The notes under the pieces: generated by a model
The model's input: the letters and a program-made list of their open reading frames with translations, nothing else
What the model was told of the DNA's origin: nothing
Database searches by the model: none
NCBI GenBank assembly: GCA_039916225.1
Contig: JBDSLU010000553.1
Span: forward strand, 1-18,916
DNA from: JBDSLU01 sp039916225
Lineage (GTDB): Bacteria; Acidobacteriota; Vicinamibacteria; Vicinamibacterales; Vicinamibacteraceae
DNA: 18,916 nucleotides
Direction of reading: 5' to 3'
Part shown: positions 1 to 6,695 of the stretch, in pieces
Position numbering within the stretch: position 1 is the stretch's first letter
Layout of the letters: the number at the start of each line of letters is the position of its first letter
Translations under genes and position numbers: made by a program

Positions 1-75
1 AGGCTCCACGCCGCTCGTGCTTCGGCGTTGCAGAAAGGGGTCTGTTGACTAGACGGCACCTTGTAGATTGGACGC

Positions 76-609
76 ATGGCGCTCAAACGAATGGACAACG
101 TAGGAATCGTCGTCGATGACCTCGGAGGGACGATTGATTTCTTTCGCGAGCTCGGCCTCGAGCTCGAAGGCCGGGCCACCATCGAAGGAGAGTGGGCTGG
201 ACGCGTCACTGGACTGGGCGATCAGCGCGTCGAGATTGCCATGATGCGCACGCCTGACGGCCACAGTCGGCTCGAGCTCTCCCGGTTTCTCGCGCCGCCT
301 ACCGTCGCGGATCACCGGAACGCCCCCGTGAACGCTCTCGGCTACCTACGGGTCATGTTCGCCGTGGACGACATCGACGAGACGCTCGAGCGGCTCCGCA
401 CGCGCGGCGCGCAGCTCGTGGGCGAGAACTCAACTGACCCCGATCGTGTTGTTGGAGCCTACGAGCACGCCATCGGCATCGGTGCCTTCCCCAGCAGCGC
501 CTTGGCGATGGGAAGCGACACCCCGTCGGCGACGATGGTGTTCAGCGCGTCGGCTTCGCTCAGGTACGAGGCACTCTTCCACGCCACCTCCGACCGCGGG
601 CTGCTGTAG
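76..609 (+). pseudogene. VOC-family (glyoxalase/bleomycin-resistance-like) protein, 3' third replaced
   Basis: Residues 1-117 read as a vicinal-oxygen-chelate protein: a first beta-alpha-beta-beta-beta module (RMDNVGIVVDDL ... RVEIAMMRTPDGHSRLELSRF) and the start of a second module (NALGYLRVMFAVDDIDETLERLRTRGAQLVGE). Family members of this type normally run to about 145 residues and end with strands that carry a second-module metal ligand and a motif like R-x-P-E-G. Here the similarity stops near base 426. The remaining 60 codons read through a 32-base spacer and then antisense through the convergent gene ending at 459, giving a tail (SSALAMGSDTPSATMVFSASAS) that looks non-native. Loss of the closing strands and a metal ligand makes a functional enzyme unlikely. 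No clear Shine-Dalgarno precedes the ATG. The substrate cannot be told from sequence; the VOC fold assignment of the first 117 residues is confident. Confidence 0.7.
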
Positions 610-926
610 TCGGTGACATCGACGCTGACCGCATAGGTGCCGGCCACGCCCCGGTAGACGAGCGGGAGCCGGGGGAGTCGGACCATCCGCTTGCCGGTGC
701 TGTCCCACGCGTCGTGGGCCCGCTCGGCGGCACAGTGGCGCGCCTCGACGATGGCTTCATCCTGCGGGAGGCTGCCCAGCCGATCGGAGACGAGTTCGAA
801 GAGGCCCCACGTGATGACGGCATATTGCGCTTCTCCGGCGGGGCGCAGTGTGCCGTCCGGGGCGCGCGACGCGCGCACGACCACGACGTCGCCGTCGCGA
901 GGTTCAATGGAGGAGGGATCGGTCAT
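459..926 (-). CDS. Hypothetical protein, 155 aa, second gene of a coupled pair
   Basis: No family is recognised. The protein opens with an acidic, soluble segment (DGDVVVVRASRAPDG ... AGEAQYAVITWGLFEL) that resembles small beta-alpha proteins reading out one short domain. It continues with an Ala/Glu-rich helix (EAIVEARHCAAERAHDAW) and a second half with Ser/Asp-rich strands. No signal peptide or membrane segment is visible. The ATG at 926 overlaps the TGA of the upstream gene by four bases (ATGA), which supports this start and implies translational coupling. The gene converges on the VOC remnant, and its last 151 bases lie antisense to that ORF's aberrant tail. A real gene is likely because of the coupling; the function is unknown. 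Confidence 0.6.
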   Translation of the reverse strand: MTDPSSIEPRDGDVVVVRASRAPDGTLRPAGEAQYAVITWGLFELVSDRLGSLPQDEAIVEARHCAAERAHDAWDSTGKRMVRLPRLPLVYRGVAGTYAVSVDVTDYSSPRSEVAWKSASYLSEADALNTIVADGVSLPIAKALLGKAPMPMACS

Positions 927-1216
927 CGGCCGGCGCCCTTCTTCTTGGCGTCCAGGTGGTCCTCACGAAACTGGCTGGCGAGGTAGGTGATCCGTTCCCG
1001 GTGCGTGGGATCGAGATCGGGCATGTTCGTCATCACCGTGGCCACGTAGTCGGCCAGGAGCGCGCCCTGTTCCGTGCAGAGCGCCCCCTGTGCCTGACTG
1101 GCCTCCACCAGCCCGAGCAGGTCGTCGGCTTCGAGCGCGTTGACCATGCGGCGTTGCGCATCGGTACTGCGGGCGTGCAGCCCGACGAGTTCTTTGAGCA
1201 GTTCTGCTGACGTCAT
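923..1216 (-). CDS. Hypothetical small helical protein, 97 aa
   Basis: An all-helical, soluble protein with heptad-like spacing of hydrophobic residues (LLKELVGLHARSTDAQRRMVNALEADDLLGLVEAS), a single Cys, and a Lys-rich end (DAKKKGAGR). The pattern of a long N-terminal helix pair is reminiscent of FlgN-type or other small coiled-coil chaperones, but no diagnostic motif is present and I do not assign that function. It sits 39 bases downstream of the 75 aa gene ending at 1256 and overlaps the next gene by the four-base ATGA at 923-926. The three genes are probably co-transcribed. Confidence 0.6.
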   Translation of the reverse strand: MTSAELLKELVGLHARSTDAQRRMVNALEADDLLGLVEASQAQGALCTEQGALLADYVATVMTNMPDLDPTHRERITYLASQFREDHLDAKKKGAGR

Positions 1217-1255
1217 GTGTCGCCTGAGGAACGAAGCATACGCACACTCGCGCGA

Positions 1256-1483
1256 TCAAAACAGCCCGGCGCGACCGGTCCGCTCGACGCGAGATTTCGT
1301 TTCGGCCGCGGTGGCCTGGACCTCGGCAAGATCGGTGCACGCGCGGCTCCAGGCGAGGACGCCGTCCCACAGCACGCGCAGCTCGTAGTTCTCCGGATGC
1401 GTCCAAATCGATGCGTGGACACGGCCGTCCGCGCATCGGAAAGACCAGAGTTCCTCGACGAGGTGCGGCTGGAAGCGGGCCAC
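1256..1483 (-). CDS. Hypothetical protein, 75 aa, GTG start
   Basis: The open frame extends further upstream, but only its last 75 codons look protein-like: VARFQPHLVEELWSF, then RVHASIWTHPENYELRVLWDGVLAWSRACTDL and a charged helical end. Upstream codons give an Arg/Pro/Ala-rich translation typical of a shadow frame, so I place the start at the GTG at 1483. No Shine-Dalgarno is seen. A TATAGC box on the minus strand (1498-1493) lies so close that the message would be nearly leaderless. Three Trp residues in one small beta-alpha domain suggest a compact soluble fold. The product is not recognised. The gene is the likely first member of the 1483->459 operon. Confidence 0.5.
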   Translation of the reverse strand: MARFQPHLVEELWSFRCADGRVHASIWTHPENYELRVLWDGVLAWSRACTDLAEVQATAAETKSRVERTGRAGLF

Positions 1484-1513
1484 GCCGCGGATGCTATATC
1501 CGCACGCCCGCAC

Positions 1514-1538
1514 GCGTCTGTCAGGTTCAGACAGACGC
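1514..1538. repeat. Perfect 9 bp inverted repeat (operator-like or terminator stem)
   Basis: GCGTCTGTC (1514-1522) and GACAGACGC (1530-1538) are exact reverse complements around a 7-base loop. The dyad sits 31 bases upstream of the GTG of the 75 aa gene. It would cover the -35 region if the weak TATAGC box at 1498-1493 is that gene's -10, which fits an operator. It also lies downstream of the response-regulator remnant, where it could be a second terminator stem. No T-tract follows on either strand. Confidence 0.5.
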
Positions 1539-1553
1539 CTGGCTGGCCGGGGG

Positions 1554-1581
1554 CCGGCCGTCCAGGGCCGGACGGGGCCGG
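1554..1581 (-). terminator. GC-rich hairpin directly after the response-regulator remnant stop
   Basis: CCGGCCGTCC (1554-1563) pairs with GGAC (1570-1573) plus GGCCGG (1576-1581). This gives a ten-pair stem with a 6-base loop and a two-G bulge. It begins one base beyond the TGA at 1584-1582 when read on the minus strand, exactly where a transcription terminator would sit. No U-tract follows, so it may be a weak or factor-dependent terminator. Confidence 0.4.
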
Positions 1582-1662
1582 TCAGGCCGATTTCAGCGCG
1601 TTGCGCAGCATGCCGATCAGCCGATCCGGCGAGCACGGCTTGATGCAGACACCGGTGAACAG
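1582..1662 (-). pseudogene. 3' remnant of a response-regulator receiver domain
   Basis: The minus-strand frame ending with TGA at 1584-1582 reads GVCIKPCSPDRLIGMLRNAL plus KSA at its end. This matches the last strand and helix of a CheY-like receiver: the invariant Lys-Pro (K-P-C-S-P, common in receivers as K-P-F/C-x-P) followed by an amphipathic alpha-5 helix. The phosphoacceptor Asp and the rest of the roughly 120-residue domain are absent. The 26 recognisable codons contain no usable start, and an in-frame stop lies upstream. The hairpin at 1554-1581 directly follows the stop. I read this as the surviving 3' end of a deleted gene. The similarity is short, so chance resemblance is possible. 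Confidence 0.45.
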
Positions 1663-1844
1663 CTGTTTCGTCTTCCTCGAGCGGCGCGGTCCGCGCGGCC
1701 TGGCCTGCTCCCGTCGCCCTGTCGAAGACCGACGGCGGCCAGCTGCCTACGAGTACCTGATCGCCGGCGGTGACGGCTCGATGTACCTGCGCTGGGACCA
1801 CCAGCTGCTGCGGCCCTCGGACGGGCAGCCGGCAGCTCGGCTGT

Positions 1845-2195
1845 TCACTCGGTGACGGGGGCGGGGCCGCCGACGACCGGATCCGGCAGGAGCATTTCGT
1901 CGCCGGTGACCTCGGCGCTGGTCCGCGCGGCCACAATGGCGGTCTCCACTTGGCTCGACGTCAGTCCCGCCGCTTCCAGCCGCTCGCGGGCGACGGCTTC
2001 GGTCAGGAGGTCGGTCGCGTCCGGCGTGTCCTTCCCCGGGGCGTTGCCGGCTGCCAAGGTGAACCATTCGCCAGTCGGGCGCTGGATGCACCGGATCGCG
2101 GGGGGCGCCGGCGCGGCCGGTGTCGGCATCGACTCGGCAAGGCTGGGCGCGTCAGGCGTCAAGGGATCCACGGCAGGGCTCTGCTTCGGAGTCAT
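1845..2195 (-). CDS. Hypothetical protein, 116 aa
   Basis: A soluble protein with a Pro/Ala-rich N-terminal 35 residues (low complexity, probably disordered). A short conserved-looking core follows (IRCIQRPTGEWFTLAAGNAPG) and then a helical segment (DLLTEAVARERLEAAGLTSSQVETAIVAARTSAEV). There is no signal peptide or membrane helix. It is transcribed divergently from the gene at 2269, with 73 bases between the two starts. The family is not recognised. The composition is protein-like throughout the second half, which is why I call it real. Confidence 0.55.
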   Translation of the reverse strand: MTPKQSPAVDPLTPDAPSLAESMPTPAAPAPPAIRCIQRPTGEWFTLAAGNAPGKDTPDATDLLTEAVARERLEAAGLTSSQVETAIVAARTSAEVTGDEMLLPDPVVGGPAPVTE

Positions 2196-2268
2196 GTCCG
2201 CCGTGTTGCAACAATCCTGCCCGGCTGGCTGGATTCAACGCCGGCCGCCGCGTCGGCGTATCTCGGCC

Positions 2269-2835
2269 ATGGGTCTCGCCAAGCTCGTCAAGTTCGCCGT
2301 CGTGCTCGTAGGACTGGTGCTCCTGGCCGGCGGGAGCTGGCTGGCCGGCCGCTCCGGCATCGGCTCGGTCATCGATCCGGCGACGCTGCCCCCGGCTGAG
2401 CGCGCGTTCGCGGAACGCATGCGCAACGTGACCATGGTCGGCACCTTCACCGTCGACGGCCGCGAAGGCCGGACGCCGCGATCCGATCGTTACGAGATCG
2501 CCTCGGTCGAGAAGGTCGGCGAGAACAGCTGGCAGTTCAACGCCAGGATGGACTGCTGCGGCGTGGCCGGACAGAGCGGCATCCCGATCGTCGTGCCGCT
2601 GCACTTCGTCGGCGACACGCCGGTGATCATGATGACCGACAGCAGCCTGCCGGGCATCGGCACCTTCACCGTGCGGCTGTTCTTCCACGGCGATCGCTAC
2701 GCCGGCACCTGGCAGCACGGGCAGGTCGGCGGACACATGTCGGGCCGCCTCGAACGCACCGGCTCCTCGCCGGACTCGGCGCTGATCGGGAGCCCCGCGC
2801 CCGACGGCGGCGCCGTCAGTCCGTCGAAACCGTGA
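2269..2835 (+). CDS. Membrane-anchored conserved hypothetical protein, 188 aa
   Basis: The ATG at 2269 gives a typical N terminus: MGLAKLVKFAVVLVGLVLLAGG is one transmembrane helix (about 7-26) preceded by Lys residues, so the rest is probably periplasmic. The frame is open further upstream, but those codons are Arg/Pro-rich and lack protein character. The exported domain is beta-rich with a regular pattern: RYEIASVEKVGENSWQF, PVVPLHFVGDTPVI-type strands, LPGIGTFTVRLFFHGDRYAGTWQHG and GGHMSGRLER. It reads like a small barrel or lipocalin-like domain with a conserved G-T-W-x-H-G turn, and I recall similar uncharacterised proteins from Acidobacteria and Planctomycetes. Adjacent Cys96-Cys97 is an oddity. 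The 3' end overlaps the convergent gene by 20 bases. Function unknown. Confidence 0.75.
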   Translation: MGLAKLVKFAVVLVGLVLLAGGSWLAGRSGIGSVIDPATLPPAERAFAERMRNVTMVGTFTVDGREGRTPRSDRYEIASVEKVGENSWQFNARMDCCGVAGQSGIPIVVPLHFVGDTPVIMMTDSSLPGIGTFTVRLFFHGDRYAGTWQHGQVGGHMSGRLERTGSSPDSALIGSPAPDGGAVSPSKP

Positions 2836-3223
2836 GGCTCTCGAGATCCCACCGATCGCCGCCGAGCGGGCGCAGCCGGCAGGCGACGCGAATCTCCACC
2901 AGCCGGCCGGCGGCATTGGCGGCGTCCGCGTGCGAGCGGACCCGCATGCGGCCGTCGGTGTAGCGCCGGACGGTCCATCGGCCGATGGGCGCGAACGTCA
3001 CCGGTCCCGGCGCCTTGAGCTGCGCCAGCGCGAATCGCTGACAGGCGGCGTAGGCCGCCTCGGCGTCAGCGCTGGACAGGTCCACCGGAACGCGGACGAA
3101 CCGGGTGCCGGTGGCGACGACGACGCCGACGCCGGCGAGGAACAGCACCAGGCCGGCGGCGGTGAGGCCGGCCATGATCTTCCAGGGGGCGAGGCGACGG
3201 CTGACGGGGCCGAGAGAGGGCAT
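2816..3223 (-). CDS. Membrane-anchored hypothetical protein, 135 aa
   Basis: One transmembrane helix (about 17-37, IMAGLTAAGLVLFLAGVGVVV) follows a positively charged cytoplasmic N terminus; the remainder is predicted periplasmic. The exported part has the shape of a recurring small family: A-C-x-R-F-A-L-A-Q-L-K-A-P-G-P-V-T-F near the start, then ADAANAAGRLVEIRVACRL and G-G-D-R-W-D-L-E-S-L at the end. Cys61 and Cys115 could form a disulfide. I recognise the resemblance to proteins with 'C-x(n)-L-K-S-P-x-T-A-x-F ... V-D-A-x-N-x-F-G-x-x-V' but know no function. It converges on and overlaps the gene ending at 2835. The start at 3223 is the only upstream ATG before the helix. Confidence 0.65.
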   Translation of the reverse strand: MPSLGPVSRRLAPWKIMAGLTAAGLVLFLAGVGVVVATGTRFVRVPVDLSSADAEAAYAACQRFALAQLKAPGPVTFAPIGRWTVRRYTDGRMRVRSHADAANAAGRLVEIRVACRLRPLGGDRWDLESLTVSTD

Positions 3224-3313
3224 GCCGACTACTACGCGGCGCCGGCCGCCGGGTTATCAGGTGCCTGCTCGATCTCGATCCGAAGCCCCTCGAGCCGCGA
3301 TCGGTCGCGCGCC

Positions 3314-3380
3314 GGTCAGGCCGGCAGCAGCGCCGCACATCGTGACAGCGCCGGGCGGGATGGCGGCACGGTCAGGCCGG
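3314..3380. repeat. Direct repeat of an 11-mer in a divergent intergenic region
   Basis: GGTCAGGCCGG occurs at 3314-3324 and again at 3370-3380, 56 bases apart, in the 239 bp region between divergent starts (3223 and 3463). The first copy sits inside a small dyad (GCCGG-TCAGG-CCGGC). The 9-base core also occurs at 1580-1588. It could be a regulator site pair, or it may simply reflect GC-rich composition. Confidence 0.25.
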
Positions 3381-3462
3381 GCCTCTGTTATCGTCCTGAC
3401 GCCGGCTCCACTCCTCGCTCACTGACATCTCGAGCGCCGCGTGTCCGGGGAGAAGGATTGCC

Positions 3463-4113
3463 ATGCTCCCGCGCGTGACCGCTCTCGTCCTCGTCGTCCT
3501 GCTCTCGGGGGTCCCCGCGGCCTTCGCGGCGCAGGCCGCCTACGTCATCACCACCCAGGATGCGCCGCTGTTCATCGGCATGGACGACCGGGGCACGCCC
3601 TTGCGGGTGGCCAAGGCCGACTCGCGCCTCAAGGTGCTGAAGGAGGAAGGCGACTGGGTGCTGGTCGAGTTCGAAGATCCGCAGTGGGGTCGCCGGCAGG
3701 GGTACGTCCGGGTCAGCCTCGTCGAGCGCGAGGCCCAGGTGCCGGTCGACGTATCGGTGCGCGATGCGCCCGTGACCCCGATCGCGGATGCGGGCGCCCG
3801 CGCGGCCCAGGCCATGGGCGGCGAACCGGAGCGCCGCGGCATGCCGGCCGGCCTCAAGTGGAGCGGCATCGGCCTGCTGATTGGCGGTGGCGCGACCCTG
3901 GGGATCGGTGCCGCGCTCCAGGACGACGATTGCTACGACTTCGACTACTACAGCTGCGACGAGCTCCGGCAGGGGTTTTACGTCTTCGGCGGCATCCTGG
4001 CCGGCACGGGGCTCGCCCTGCTCGCCATCGGCGCCGCGAAGGGCGGCGCGCCGCGGACGTCGATCGGCATGACGCACGGCCGGTTCCTGCTCCAGCACCG
4101 CGTCGCGTTCTGA
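3463..4113 (+). CDS. Exported SH3-like domain protein with two C-terminal membrane helices, 216 aa
   Basis: The start is well supported: AGAAGG (3451-3456) lies six bases before the ATG. Residues 1-23 form a Sec signal peptide ending AFA. Residues about 26-88 look like a bacterial SH3 domain (DAPLFIGMDDRGTPLRVAKA, LKVLKEEGDWVLVEFEDPQWGRRQGYV), a module usually associated with binding cell-wall or protein ligands. After a linker come two hydrophobic Gly/Ala-rich segments (about 131-152 and 172-192) separated by an acidic loop with DDDCYDFDYYSC, where Cys157 and Cys165 could pair. The product is therefore an envelope protein, probably inner-membrane with a periplasmic SH3 domain. The gene is monocistronic and ends at a strong hairpin. 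Confidence 0.7.
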   Translation: MLPRVTALVLVVLLSGVPAAFAAQAAYVITTQDAPLFIGMDDRGTPLRVAKADSRLKVLKEEGDWVLVEFEDPQWGRRQGYVRVSLVEREAQVPVDVSVRDAPVTPIADAGARAAQAMGGEPERRGMPAGLKWSGIGLLIGGGATLGIGAALQDDDCYDFDYYSCDELRQGFYVFGGILAGTGLALLAIGAAKGGAPRTSIGMTHGRFLLQHRVAF

Positions 4114-4120
4114 GCGGAGA

Positions 4121-4152
4121 CCGGCGGGCGCGGCCACAGCCGCGTCCACCGG
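4121..4152. terminator. Bidirectional hairpin between convergent genes
   Basis: GGGCGCGGC (4126-4134) pairs with GCCGCGTCC (4139-4147) across a 4-base loop. The stem is extended by CCGG (4121-4124) with CCGG (4149-4152) after one mismatch, giving thirteen pairs in total. It lies between the stop of the SH3-like gene (4113) and the stop of the phosphomannomutase gene (4167), as expected for a shared terminator. No clear T-tract is present on either side. Confidence 0.6.
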
Positions 4153-4166
4153 AGCGATCAGCCCTC

Positions 4167-5525
4167 TCAGCTCCGGATGAAGCCGAGCACTTCGTCGCGC
4201 TTCGCCGTCATCTCCGCGTCGGTCGTCGCCTCGAGGTTCAGGCGGATCAGCGGCTCCGTGTTCGAGGCGCGGACGTTGAAGTGCCAGGTCGGGTACTCGA
4301 CCGAGACGCCGTCCATCATGTAGACGTGGCCGTCTTTGTATTTCGCCGCCAGCCCATCGATCTTGGCTGCGCACAGCGACATGTCGGCGACGCGGGTGTT
4401 GATCTCGCCGGAGATGAAGTACTTCTGCCGCAGCGGATCCATCAGCTGGGCCAGCGTCTGGTTCTTGCGTGACATCAGCTCGAGGATCATCAGCGCCGGG
4501 ATGAACCCGTTGTCGCAGTAGTAATAATCGCGGAAGTAGTAGTGCCCGGTGACCTCGCCGCCGAACACGGCGTTCACCTCGCGCATGCGGCCCTTGAAGA
4601 AGGCGTGGCCGACGCGGTTCATGTTGGCGGTGCCGTTGTACTTGGCGACGGTGTCCTTGACCGCGTAGCTGGCCCGGACGTCGTAGACGATCGACTGGGC
4701 CGGCTGCCGGATCAGGAACGCCTCGGCGAGCAGCGCCGTGACGAAGTCGCCGGCGATGAACTCGCCGTTGCCGTCGATGAAGAACACGCGGTCGGCGTCG
4801 CCGTCCCAGGCGATGCCGATGTCGGCCTTCTCGCGCAGCACGCGCTCGGTGACGACCTTGCGGTTCTCCTCGATGAGCGGGTTGGCCTCGTAGCTCGGGA
4901 ACGTGCCGTCGGGCTCGAAGGCCAGCCGGGTGGTGCGGCAGGGAAGCTGATCGAACAGCCTCGGCGCGACCAGGCCGCCCATGCCGTTGGCGGCGTCGAG
5001 CACGACGTTGAATGGCTTGATGAGATCCTTGTCGATGAAGCTCATCACCTTTTTCGTGTAGTCGTCGATGACGGTCGCCTGGGTCAGCGAGCCCTGCTTC
5101 GGCGCCGCCGGCGGCGTCGCCTTGGCCACGACCATGTCGCGGATCTCGCCGATGCCCTCGTCGCCGGAGAGCGGCTGGGCGCCCTTCCGCACCATCTTGA
5201 TCCCGTTGTACTGCTTGGGATTGTGCGAGGCGGTGATCTGGACGCCGCCGTCGAGCCCGTCGCGGACGACCGCAAAGTAGATCATGTCGGTCGCCTGCAT
5301 GCCGTAGTCGACGACGTCGCAGCCCTGGCTGCGGGCGCCCTCGACGAAGGCATCCATGATCGCCGGCGACGACACCCGCATGTCACGCGACACGCCGATG
5401 CGCTTGGCGTTGAGATAACTGACGTAGGCGCCACCGATCTCGTGCGCGACCATTTCGTGGATCTCGCCCGGGTAGAGACCGCGGATGTCGTAGGCCTTGA
5501 AGATGCCGGGAATGATTTCAGACAT
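4167..5525 (-). CDS. manB: Phosphomannomutase/phosphoglucomutase
   Basis: An alpha-D-phosphohexomutase of the AlgC/ManB type, which interconverts hexose 6-phosphate and hexose 1-phosphate via a phosphoserine. All four landmark loops are present: catalytic TASHN with Ser100 (98-102, followed by PKQYNGIK), the metal loop DGDADR (241-246), the sugar-binding GEVTGH (323-328) and the phosphate-binding RASNTEP (419-425). The 452 residues match the family's usual length and the N terminus (IFKAYDIRGLYPGE) is typical. It lies 33 bases downstream of a nucleotidyltransferase gene on the same strand, so the pair probably makes a nucleotide sugar, most likely GDP-mannose, for surface glycans. Preference for mannose or glucose cannot be decided from sequence. 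No strong Shine-Dalgarno precedes the ATG. It ends at a shared hairpin. Confidence 0.93.
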   Translation of the reverse strand: MSEIIPGIFKAYDIRGLYPGEIHEMVAHEIGGAYVSYLNAKRIGVSRDMRVSSPAIMDAFVEGARSQGCDVVDYGMQATDMIYFAVVRDGLDGGVQITASHNPKQYNGIKMVRKGAQPLSGDEGIGEIRDMVVAKATPPAAPKQGSLTQATVIDDYTKKVMSFIDKDLIKPFNVVLDAANGMGGLVAPRLFDQLPCRTTRLAFEPDGTFPSYEANPLIEENRKVVTERVLREKADIGIAWDGDADRVFFIDGNGEFIAGDFVTALLAEAFLIRQPAQSIVYDVRASYAVKDTVAKYNGTANMNRVGHAFFKGRMREVNAVFGGEVTGHYYFRDYYYCDNGFIPALMILELMSRKNQTLAQLMDPLRQKYFISGEINTRVADMSLCAAKIDGLAAKYKDGHVYMMDGVSVEYPTWHFNVRASNTEPLIRLNLEATTDAEMTAKRDEVLGFIRS

Positions 5526-5558
5526 GGGTAGTGGGGAAGGGGTCGCGCGGGTGGCGAC

Positions 5559-6611
5559 TCAGGCCTGGGTGAAGTCGGTGAGCACGGACTTGTCGCCGAG
5601 CATGCGGCCCGGCGAGACGATGGCATTGCGACCGACGTGGGCGTTGCGGCCGACGATGGCTCGATCGACCAGCGCCTCACGGCCGATCCAGGAACCACTC
5701 CAGACGATCGAGCCGCGGACGACGGCCGACTCTTCGATGTGGCAGTCCTTGCCGATCACCGAGTAGGGCTCGACGCGCGCGCCGGAGCGGACGACGGTGC
5801 CCTCGTCGATGAAGCACGGGCCCTGGACGACGGCGCCGTCCTCGATCTTGGCGCCCTCGGCGATCACGGCGTCCTTCGTTCCCGCGAACGGGATCGCCGA
5901 GAACGCGCCGCTCATGATGTCGCGGTGCACCTGGGTGTACTTCTCCGGTGTGCCGATGTCGATCCAGTAGCCGTCGTAGACGTAGGCGACGAAAGTCTCG
6001 CCGCGCTCGACCAGCGATGGGAAATAGCTGCGCTCGATCGAGTAGGGCGTGTCCTTCGGAATACGATCGAAGGTGTCCGGCTCGAGGATGTAGATGCCGG
6101 CGTTGATGTTGTTGGTGGTGATCTCGTCCGGCGTGGGCTTCTCGAGGAAGCGCTGGACGGTGCCGTCCGGGGCGGTTTCGACCAGGCCGTAGGCGGTCGG
6201 GTTGTCGACTGGCGTGAGCACGATCGTCGCCTTGGCCTTGCGCGAGCGATGGAGCGCCAGCACCGCGTTCAGGTCGATCTCGGTCAACACGTCGCCGTTG
6301 AACACGATCACCGGCCCATCGAGATGGGGCTCGGTGAACTTGATGGCGCCGCCGGTGCCGAGCGGCTGCGGCTCGACCAGATAGCGGATCGGCAGGCCGA
6401 CGCTGCGGCCGTCGCCGAAGACGTCCTCGATGCGGCGCGGCTGGTAATTGAGGCTGAGGATCACCTCGTTGAGCCCGGGGACCTGCTTGAGCAAGTCGAT
6501 CTGGTAGTGCAGAAACGGGCGGTTGAAGATCGGGACGATGGGCTTCGGCGTGTGGAGCGTCAGCGGCCTGAGCCGCGTGCCTTTACCGCCGGCGAGGAGG
6601 ATGGCCTTCAT
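5559..6611 (-). CDS. NDP-sugar pyrophosphorylase (mannose-1-phosphate guanylyltransferase-like) with beta-helix tail
   Basis: The N-terminal GT-A nucleotidyltransferase domain spans about residues 1-235: the nucleotide loop GGKGTRLRPLT (8-18), GTGGAI (85-90), the metal-binding FNGDVL (104-109), EKP (157-159), NAG (170-172) and WIDIGTPEKY (216-225). Residues about 245-340 form left-handed beta-helix hexapeptide repeats (VVQGPCFIDEGTVVRSGARV, VIGKDCHIEESAVVRG). This two-domain layout is shared by GDP-mannose and glucose-1-phosphate pyrophosphorylases of the ManC-like or 'GMPP' type. The neighbouring phosphomannomutase makes GDP-mannose synthesis the best guess. The tail could serve oligomerisation or allostery; nothing shows a second acetyltransferase activity. 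It is transcribed divergently from pgsA and first in a two-gene operon. Confidence 0.88.
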   Translation of the reverse strand: MKAILLAGGKGTRLRPLTLHTPKPIVPIFNRPFLHYQIDLLKQVPGLNEVILSLNYQPRRIEDVFGDGRSVGLPIRYLVEPQPLGTGGAIKFTEPHLDGPVIVFNGDVLTEIDLNAVLALHRSRKAKATIVLTPVDNPTAYGLVETAPDGTVQRFLEKPTPDEITTNNINAGIYILEPDTFDRIPKDTPYSIERSYFPSLVERGETFVAYVYDGYWIDIGTPEKYTQVHRDIMSGAFSAIPFAGTKDAVIAEGAKIEDGAVVQGPCFIDEGTVVRSGARVEPYSVIGKDCHIEESAVVRGSIVWSGSWIGREALVDRAIVGRNAHVGRNAIVSPGRMLGDKSVLTDFTQA

Positions 6612-6638
6612 GGCAACCCGGGATCATACCCGATCGGC

Positions 6639-6644
6639 TACAAT
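6639..6644 (+). promoter_or_regulatory. Candidate -10 box for pgsA
   Basis: TACAAT (five of six matches to TATAAT) lies in the 84 bp divergent gap before pgsA, 51 bases upstream of its ATG. No good -35 hexamer is seen at 16-18 bases upstream, so this is only a weak call. Confidence 0.3.
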
Positions 6645-6695
6645 CGCCCCGTCCTTGGCTGTGTCGTCAGGGGCCGTCGACGTTCCTGCTCGGCC

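Larger units (their letters stand above)
1484..1844. other. 361 bp stretch without an intact gene
   Basis: This stretch separates two minus-strand orphan genes. It holds two strong hairpins (1514-1538 and 1554-1581) and the 3' remnant of a response-regulator gene (1582-1662). Bases 1663-1844 show no ORF with convincing protein-like composition on either strand. The plus-strand reading ending at the TGA at 1853-1855 (MYLRWDHQLLRPSDGQPAARLF) looks somewhat protein-like but has no plausible start and runs into the stop of the convergent gene, so I do not call it. Confidence 0.5.

Noticed and set aside
45..69. TTGACT ... TAGATT promoter for the VOC remnant
   Set aside because: Spacing of 13 bases is too short for a sigma70 promoter.
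1740..1855. Plus-strand peptide ending DGQPAARLFTR
   Set aside because: Somewhat protein-like, but no start codon or Shine-Dalgarno in reach and it runs into a convergent gene stop.
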